DNA of 10,363 nt from Goniomonas avonlea (Eukaryota > Cryptophyceae > Goniomonadida > Goniomonadaceae), in assembly GCA_003573635.1 (NCBI GenBank), contig QUTJ01031204.1, forward strand, positions 1-10,363, given 5' to 3'. The notes under the pieces were generated by a model that was not told where the DNA came from, searched no databases, and saw only the letters and a program-made list of their open reading frames with translations. The position numbers and the translations under genes were made by a program. This document shows, in pieces, positions 6,725 to 10,363 of the stretch (the first letter of the stretch is position 1; each line of letters begins with the position of its first letter).

Positions 6725-8150
6725 CGCACACACACCCACACCCCCCCCCCCTCTCCCCTCCCAACTCTGTCTCTCTCTCTCCCCACGATTCATGCGGATT
6801 TAGGTTGCCAAAACGAACCCCGGTTTCTTTGGGGGGGTTTGCAAGTTCGTTCTGCTTGTAGAAAAGTCAACGCGTACACAGCCGATGCATGCTCGCACCT
6901 CCCCATTGTTCTGATGCTGGTTTCTTGCGCATTTTGGGCTTTTTCGGAGTGAGGAATTCACCATCAAATTTTAGAATAACCACCCCCCAATTTCACCAAA
7001 ATTTCATCGGAACAAGTCCTGGGTTTGATTGGCGGCGCACTTGTAACGCACCCTCGCAGGGCGAAAAGGGGTTCTTCCGCCTGGAGCGTGGCAAAGACAC
7101 GGTGCGTTTTACTCTCTCAGGACCGATGTTGACGAGTTTGGCGTGCTTCTTTTGGGCTGTGCTTGTGCCGTGCTCACGGCACTCTCTTGACTGAGATGAC
7201 TCCTCCCCCCTCCTCCTGGGGAAGCTCTCTCAGGACCGATTTACTCTCTCAGGACCGATTTTGATGAGTTTGGGGCTTCCTCTGGCGGGGGGATTGGGCT
7301 GTGAATGTGCCGTGCTCATGGGATTCTCTTGAGTGTCCCCCCCCCTCCTGGGTAGCATTCCAGTTCTATTCGGGTTCATGTTGAGTGTTTTGGGCTGTCG
7401 AGGGCCACTCATACGGCGTTTTTCTTCGTTGAACGGGTCCCAGTGAGGTTCCAGCGGCTCTCTTTGTTGTTTTAAACTCTTCGTTTCTCTGGGCGTCACA
7501 CTTGGACCGATCCGCTGTGGGTGTATCATCTCCCGCTCAGCGGTTTCCAGGCTCTTTGAGTCGCACTCTCACGCAACAGATTCCTTCCAGAGTCGAGCTC
7601 TGTGTCTCACATCTCAAACTATAACAGGAGTTTGGCCATCCGTCTGTTCTCTGTGCCCTGTGCTCTGTGTCTCATATCTACAACAGCGGTTTGGCCATCC
7701 GCCGTCAAGTGCTCTCTGCTCTCTGCTCGCTCTGCTCTCTGCTCTCTTCTCTCTCTGCCTCTGCTTAGGTGGGATAGAACTTTTTGTCTCACCCCCAGAA
7801 TTCTGGTTGGCGGTGTGAGCCTAAGCCTCCAGTTGCAATGTTGTTGCTCGTGGTGCGAGCAAGCCAGATGGAGCCACCTTGCCAATCTGGCTGCCTTGGC
7901 CTTTCCATGGCTCCCAAGGTGTTGATCGGCACGCGGCCGTATGCACGGTCGCGAGTAGATATTGCCGGATTACACTTTTTATCCCTCTAACCCACGCTAG
8001 TAGACCTCCACCCCTGGTCCCTAACCTCCCCCCCCCCCCCCCCCCCCCCCCCGGTTTCACACTCCTTGGCAGCTCAACATGGAGAGCCACAACTGCACCT
8101 GGGCCGTGCCCGACAAGGCATCCGTCGCGAAAATGGTGCAGGGCAGTTGA
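4258..8150 (+). CDS. CTSZ-like: Cathepsin X/Z-like cysteine protease, complete, 13 exons
   Basis: Papain-family (C1A) lysosomal carboxypeptidase of the cathepsin X/Z type. Exons: 4258-4322, 4364-4508, 4556-4624, 4681-4774, 4821-4855, 4920-5002, 5056-5077, 5130-5183, 5356-5455, 5802-5889, 6552-6582, 7060-7101, 8073-8150. They join in phase to 301 residues, close to the 303 of human CTSZ. Residues 1-21 form a signal peptide. The short propeptide starts GCFKPP; Cys24 matches the family's proregion Cys that pairs with the active-site Cys. The mature enzyme begins near LPDNFDW (49-55). The catalytic Cys79 is in ACGSCWAF, His236 in TTHVVAVVGWG and Asn256 in GRNSFGTFW (Phe in place of the usual Trp of NSW). 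LLDCGS, SCNGGSDLL, CRTCDRF and MMAEISERGPIAC also fit the family. Exons 7 (22 nt) and 11 (31 nt) are microexons. ATG 4258 is preferred over 4216 because it starts the signal peptide directly. A GTATGT...CCAG intron of 41 nt resolves the apparent frameshift after residue 21. Confidence 0.95.
5456..5801 (+). other. Cathepsin intron 9 (346 nt) with repeated exon-end copies
   Basis: The last bases of exon 9 and its donor (GAGGACTACACAGGGG then GTGT) recur imperfectly at 5497-5517 (GAGGACTCCACAGGGG) and 5536-5556 (ACACTCCACAGGGG). The first copy is in the exon's reading frame and would encode FEDSTGG beside the real FEDYTGG. Further on, AAATCCG(C/T)CC is repeated three times (5640-5670). The true acceptor is CCCCAG at 5796-5801. 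Confidence 0.75.
5890..6551 (+). other. Cathepsin intron 10 (662 nt)
   Basis: The donor GTGAGT is at 5890 and the acceptor TTACAG at 6546-6551. The start is rich in GAGACAGA repeats (5925-5998) and the end holds a CTCACCCA array. A long stop-free frame (5814-6689) crosses exon 10, this intron and exon 11 in a different frame from the protease. It looks like a composition artefact. No nested gene is supported. Confidence 0.7.
6444..6524 (+). repeat. CTCACCCA octamer array
   Basis: About ten copies of the 8-mer CTCACCCA (one variant CACACCCA) lie in tandem just upstream of the exon-11 acceptor. The array is bounded by the direct repeat CGTCTGCT (6438-6445 and 6528-6535). Confidence 0.9.
6583..7059 (+). 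repeat. Cathepsin intron 11 (477 nt) with CT, CA and C tracts
   Basis: The donor is GTGCGT at 6583 and the acceptor CTCGCAG at 7053-7059. Microsatellites occupy the middle: (TC)14 at 6696-6723, then a CACACACCCACA stretch, a C-run, and a second TCTCTC block to about 6782. The remainder is unremarkable intron with no coding signal. Confidence 0.8.
7108..7356 (+). repeat. Diverged tandem duplication, about 115-bp unit
   Basis: Copies at about 7108-7222 and 7240-7356 both start TTTACTCTCTCAGGACCGAT. They share GAGTTTGG, GGGCTGTG, TGTGCCGTGCTCA, ATTCTCTTGA/CTCTCTTGA and a CCTCCTGGG end. A third fragment, CTCTCTCAGGACCGAT, lies between them (7225-7240). The first copy starts six bases after the intron's 5' splice site. 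Confidence 0.85.
7597..7726 (+). repeat. Tandem duplication, about 65-bp unit, then CTCTG repeats
   Basis: GCTCTGTGTCTCACATCT...AACAGGAGTTTGGCCATCCG (from 7598) recurs as GCTCTGTGTCTCATATCT...AACAGCGGTTTGGCCATCCG (from about 7663). CTCTCTGCT repeats follow to about 7765. This lies inside cathepsin intron 12. Confidence 0.85.
8028..8052 (+). repeat. Run of 25 C in the polypyrimidine tract
   Basis: An uninterrupted C25 lies between a CCTAAC branch-site-like motif (8019-8024) and the AG of the last cathepsin exon (8071-8072). It takes the place of the usual mixed pyrimidine tract. Its exact length in the genome is uncertain because such runs are error-prone. Confidence 0.9.
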
Positions 8151-8155
8151 ATAAA
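8150..8155 (+). terminator. AATAAA overlapping the cathepsin stop codon
   Basis: The canonical polyadenylation hexamer starts on the last base of the cathepsin TGA stop. If it is used, the 3' UTR would be only about 10-35 nt. Whether this lineage uses AATAAA is not known from the window. Confidence 0.45.
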
Positions 8156-8243
8156 CACGCTTGCTCCAATATTGGTCGACCCCGGTGCACCGCAGGCCTA
8201 CATGAGCCGAGTGCCTCCTTGCTTTGGTTTCAGCACAGAGCTA

Positions 8244-8361
8244 CAGGGGGGGCGACAGCTTAAACTGGTTACACAGCTTTGTAATCAATTAAGTTCCGTT
8301 TGTAATCAATGACTAGAACATCTTTTGAAACTGTGTAACCAGTTTGAGCTGTCGCCCCCTG
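8244..8361. mobile_element. Palindromic MITE, 118 bp, TA-flanked
   Basis: The left end CAGGGGGGCGACAGCTTAAA and the right end mirror each other for about 35 bp. CAGGGGG(G)GCGACAGCT(T/C)AAACTGGTTACACAG pairs with 8327-8361 with one indel and one mismatch. TA stands on both sides (8242-8243 and 8362-8363), and the palindrome in fact extends to CTA/TAG. The inside holds GTAATCAAT twice (8281-8289 and 8302-8310). It has no coding capacity. TA flanks and short CAGGG ends are compatible with a Tc1/mariner-type non-autonomous element; the superfamily is inferred. Confidence 0.85.
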
Positions 8362-8374
8362 TAGTGCCTACTTG

Positions 8375-8716
8375 CTACATACCAGGCTGGTATTGGTACC
8401 AGCCGGGCGGCTGGTACGGGCACGTGTGCAGTCTTTGTGTACAGAAAGGTGAATAGAAAAAAACAAAGGGGAAAGAATAATCACGTTCACTGTACCAGCC
8501 AAATCCATACGGCCAGTGGCTGGTATTGATACCAGCTACAGGAAAGCCACTAGACGAGTCAAATAAATACACTCTGACAGATAGAACCTGCCACATGGCA
8601 TAGTGGGGGTTTCGAGAATTAAATTGAACCGCAGCGCCGAGGGATCCGCTGCAGGTGCAGTTAGCTCTCCAGTTTTGTAATGAATAGAGATCACGTCCAT
8701 TATCCGTCAGAATCAA
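8375..8716 (-). other. Open frame of 113 codons, unrecognised
   Basis: This stop-free minus-strand frame starts at an ATG (8716) inside the decayed MITE and ends in TAG at 8375, just beyond the intact MITE. The predicted peptide is rich in Tyr, Trp, Pro and Ser (for example PYGFGWYS and PPGWYQYQPG) and has no motif I can name. Two near-identical palindromes give it repeated GIN/QYQ-like turns. It could be a chance frame or a fragment of a mobile element. No splice partner was found. Confidence 0.2.
8385..8537. repeat. Pair of matching 20-bp palindromes
   Basis: GGCTGGTATTGGTACCAGCC (8385-8404) and GGCTGGTATTGATACCAGCT (8518-8537) differ at two positions, and each is a near-perfect inverted repeat. 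Related half-sites GGCTGGTAC (8408-8416) and GTACCAGCC (8492-8500) lie between them, so the whole 150 bp can fold on itself in several ways. Confidence 0.85.
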
Positions 8717-8766
8717 TCAATACACACCTTTTGAAAGTGTAGATCCAAGTTTGGCAGCCGCCTCTA
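8650..8766. mobile_element. Decayed relative of the 8244-8361 MITE
   Basis: The segment aligns in the same orientation with the intact element. AGTTTTGTAATGAAT matches AGCTTTGTAATCAAT, AATCAAT is shared, CTTTTGAAAGTGTAGATCCA matches CTTTTGAAACTGTGTAACCA, and GTTTGGCAGCCGCCTCTAG matches GTTTGAGCTGTCGCCCCCTGTAG. The left end is poorly preserved, so its boundary is approximate. Confidence 0.6.
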
Positions 8767-9191
8767 GGCCCCCATGGTGCATCTGCTGTGTTGGGCCCTC
8801 TTCACAGTGCGTTCCGGCTGTGTTTTGGCCCTTGTGCATACCCACTGTGTTGGCCCTCCCAGACCTCGGTCAAACCCCCTCCCTTCTCGCAGCAGAGAAG
8901 GCCAACCCGACCCCACGAGGTCAAGTCAATCCCGTCCCCACGAGGGTCCGACTGTGCGCCTGCTGAGAGGTTGGAGAAACTGCGCACGGTGTTTGTACTC
9001 ACGAGGGTTCAACGGACGGCTGGACACCGCACACGTAGCACCGTACACCACACACACCACACACACAGCACCGCACACCACACACAGACTCAGGTCGAGA
9101 CCGAGACAGATAGCCGGACTTCGTTTGATGCCATACGTTTATACATACGACCTCTATGGCCATACATCGCGGCGAGCATACACTTGGGCTA
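8767..9191. other. Intergenic region, no gene seen
   Basis: This lies between the convergent 3' ends of the cathepsin and BTAF1 genes. It contains a CCCTC/CCACGAGG-rich stretch (8870-8950) and a CA-rich microsatellite (9040-9090, ACACCACACACACC). Several overlapping frames of 60-140 codons run through it, but none has a recognisable domain or consistent splice signals. Confidence 0.6.
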
Positions 9192-9280
9192 GCGTCTTCG
9201 GCTAGCGTAGGTGGCAACGGCCATCTTCGGCTAGCGTAGGTGGTCAACGGCCATCTTCGGTTAGCGCGGCTGGTCACGGC
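9187..9280 (-). repeat. Three-copy repeat of about 30 bp over the BTAF1 stop codon
   Basis: On the plus strand the unit is roughly CTTCGGCTAGCGTAGGTGG(T)CAACGGCCAT. Copies start near 9189, 9222 and 9256; the last is diverged (TTAGCGCGGCTGGTCACGG) and includes the BTAF1 stop codon at 9274-9276. The array therefore forms the beginning of the BTAF1 3' UTR and touches its last codons. Confidence 0.85.
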
Positions 9281-10255
9281 TGCTTGAGAGCCGAGAGGTA
9301 ACTGTCCATGGCGAACTCCTCCTGGTACTGGCTCTCGTCCCAGCTGTGGCAGGTGTAAGTTCAGGCGCTGCGCTGTCAAGACTAACGGTAAGACTGAGAG
9401 AAGAGAGAGAGAGGGGGGGGGGGCGGGGGGAGGGAGAGTGCACTGAGAGAAGAGAGGGAAAGAGAGAGAGAGAGAGTTAACCGTGCTTGAGGGAAATTCA
9501 CTTGTGGCCTCAAACTCACGTGTCGTCTCAGCAACACTTACCTGAGGCAAAACAACACCACCTCACAGGTGGCAAACAAACGAACAGTGTAAAAGGTGAT
9601 CAAAGGTATTAAAACGCGATCAAGGGAGTAAAACGCGATCAAAGGCGTTGAAGGCGATAAACGGTGTTGAGGTGATAAAAGGTATTAAAACGCGATCCAA
9701 GGCGTCGGACTCACAGGTCCTCGAGCCCCTCCAGCATGCCCTTGAGGCCGGACTTCTTCCCTCCTTTCCCGTCCGCTGCCGCCGCCTGCAACAACCGAAC
9801 GTCAGTTCGCCTCTCGCCCTCGCTATCTGTTTCTCTGTCTCTGTCTGTGTTGTTGTGCGCGTCTGTCTCTCCCTCTTGCCCCCGCTCCCCTCTAACGTTC
9901 ACTCACAACCACCTCCACCGCCGCCTGCCACCACCGCCTCCACCACGCCACCTGCCACCACCGCCTCCACCACGCCACCTGCCACCACCCCTCGCCACCA
10001 CCTCCTGCCACCACCACCACCTGGTGCTGCCCGTTGCCTGATAAGCCCACACAAACGCAATGGAGGTGTGGTGCGTGGTCCCCCCCCCCCCAACGTTCAC
10101 TCACAACATCGGGGTCCGACGCGGCTGCCTTGGCTGTTTCCTTGGCTTGGTTGACCTGGAACAGGTCCAGCAGCTGGGAGGTGTTCATGGAATGCAGCGA
10201 GGAGTTTTCTCGGGTGATGACGGTGTTGGCGATATTCACCTTGAAGTTCTGGAGC
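9274..10255 (-). CDS. BTAF1: BTAF1/Mot1 C-terminus, last three exons (5' partial)
   Basis: This is the end of the Snf2-family ATPase that strips or redistributes TATA-binding protein from promoters in the nucleus. Exons: 10255-10105, 9785-9715, 9343-9274; phases 1, 0 and 2 join exactly to about 97 residues before TGA. The first begins LQNFKVNIANTVITRENSSL and continues SMNTSQLLDLF, matching the conserved post-helicase segment of BTAF1/Mot1. After a Lys/Ala/Gly linker, the end reads GMLEGLEDLWDESQYQEEF and SYLSALKQ, which corresponds to the family's C-terminal motif of an L-x-x-L-W-D-x-x-Q-Y type. HEAT repeats and the ATPase must lie to the right of the window. The linker is where a duplicated splice donor sits. 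Confidence 0.93.
9344..9714 (-). repeat. Last BTAF1 intron (371 nt) with GA tract and GATC repeats
   Basis: The donor is GTGAGT (9714) and the acceptor CCACAG ends at 9344. It contains a GA/G-rich microsatellite (9394-9476, including two G-runs). It also holds a cluster of imperfect repeats of AAAACGCGATCAAAGG(C/T)-type units at 9594-9705; GTATTAAAACGCGATC occurs twice, at 9606-9621 and near 9682-9697. No coding signal is seen. Confidence 0.8.
9786..10104 (-). repeat. BTAF1 penultimate intron (319 nt): 27-bp repeat and donor copy
   Basis: The real donor GTGAGT is at 10104 and the acceptor TTGCAG ends at 9786. At about 9919-9990 a 27-bp unit (CGCCACCTGCCACCACCGCC plus TCCACCA) is repeated nearly three times on the plus strand. 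AACGTTCACTCACAAC, the donor region on the plus strand, occurs perfectly at 10092-10107 and 9894-9909. A C12 run (10080-10091) adjoins the first copy. Confidence 0.9.
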
Positions 10256-10363
10256 CTGCGAGCACGCAGTCTTAGGGGGAGGGAACAAGAACTATGTGGT
10301 GATGGTGCTGTGGTAGGTTGAGGCTCAGGCTCGGGCTCTGGGGGAGGTGGTGGCTGAGGGCAG

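Larger units (their letters stand above)
7102..8072 (+). other. Cathepsin intron 12 (971 nt), the longest
   Basis: The donor is GTGCGT at 7102 and the acceptor TTGGCAG ends at 8072. The phase joins exon 12 (ending GKDT) to exon 13 (starting LNMESHNC), matching the family C-terminus. The intron holds two tandem segmental duplications and a 25-base C-run, listed separately. I see no exon in between. Confidence 0.85.

Noticed and set aside
8999-9550. Minus-strand frame of 183 codons
   Set aside because: It reads across the last BTAF1 exon in another frame and through GA and CA microsatellites. The spliced BTAF1 reading explains the locus.
9648-10154. Plus-strand frame of 168 codons, Pro/Thr-rich
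   Set aside because: It is antisense to BTAF1 and driven by the 27-bp CCACC-rich repeat; no motif.
1-10363. tRNA, rRNA, CRISPR, phage or integron features
   Set aside because: None found; the tandem repeats lack the unique spacers of CRISPR arrays and the genes are eukaryotic with spliceosomal introns.

Overview
The window is nuclear DNA from a eukaryote whose genes are dense in spliceosomal introns. It looks like a unicellular protist or microalga, but I cannot name the lineage from sequence alone. The evidence is three conserved eukaryotic genes broken into many short exons by GT-AG introns. The smallest introns are about 41-56 nt and often carry a CTAAC or CTCAAC-like branch site 10-20 nt before the AG. 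The long introns are full of simple repeats. No bacterial operon, rRNA, tRNA or CRISPR feature is visible.

Layout: (1) 1-372 is non-coding or uncertain: a 14-bp tandem repeat, then a fold-back, MITE-like element (203-393). (2) 4123 down to 580, minus strand: at least 12 exons of an NHE8-like (CPA1) Na+/H+ exchanger, complete through the membrane domain (436 residues). Its C-terminal tail is unresolved. (3) 4124-4257: a 134-bp head-to-head intergenic spacer. (4) 4258-8150, plus strand: 13 exons of a complete cathepsin X/Z-type cysteine protease of 301 residues, with signal peptide, very short propeptide and Cys/His/Asn catalytic residues. (5) 8151-9273: intergenic, holding a palindromic MITE, a decayed relative of it, two matching short palindromes and CA/GC-rich repeats. 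(6) 10255 down to 9274, minus strand: the last three exons of a BTAF1/Mot1 TATA-binding-protein regulator, whose SNF2 ATPase lies beyond the right edge.

All splice junctions in the three genes were chosen so that reading phases join exactly and the conserved family sequence runs on without a gap. The exchanger and the protease start back to back and both probably act in the endosome/lysosome (pH control and proteolysis), so a shared promoter is plausible. The BTAF1 gene is an unrelated convergent neighbour.

The most unusual signal is duplicated exon ends with their 5' splice sites placed downstream in the intron. In BTAF1 a perfect 16-bp copy of the donor sits 198 nt downstream with an open frame between the copies. 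A similar 57-bp copy follows cathepsin exon 9. Two distinct MITE-like families are also present.
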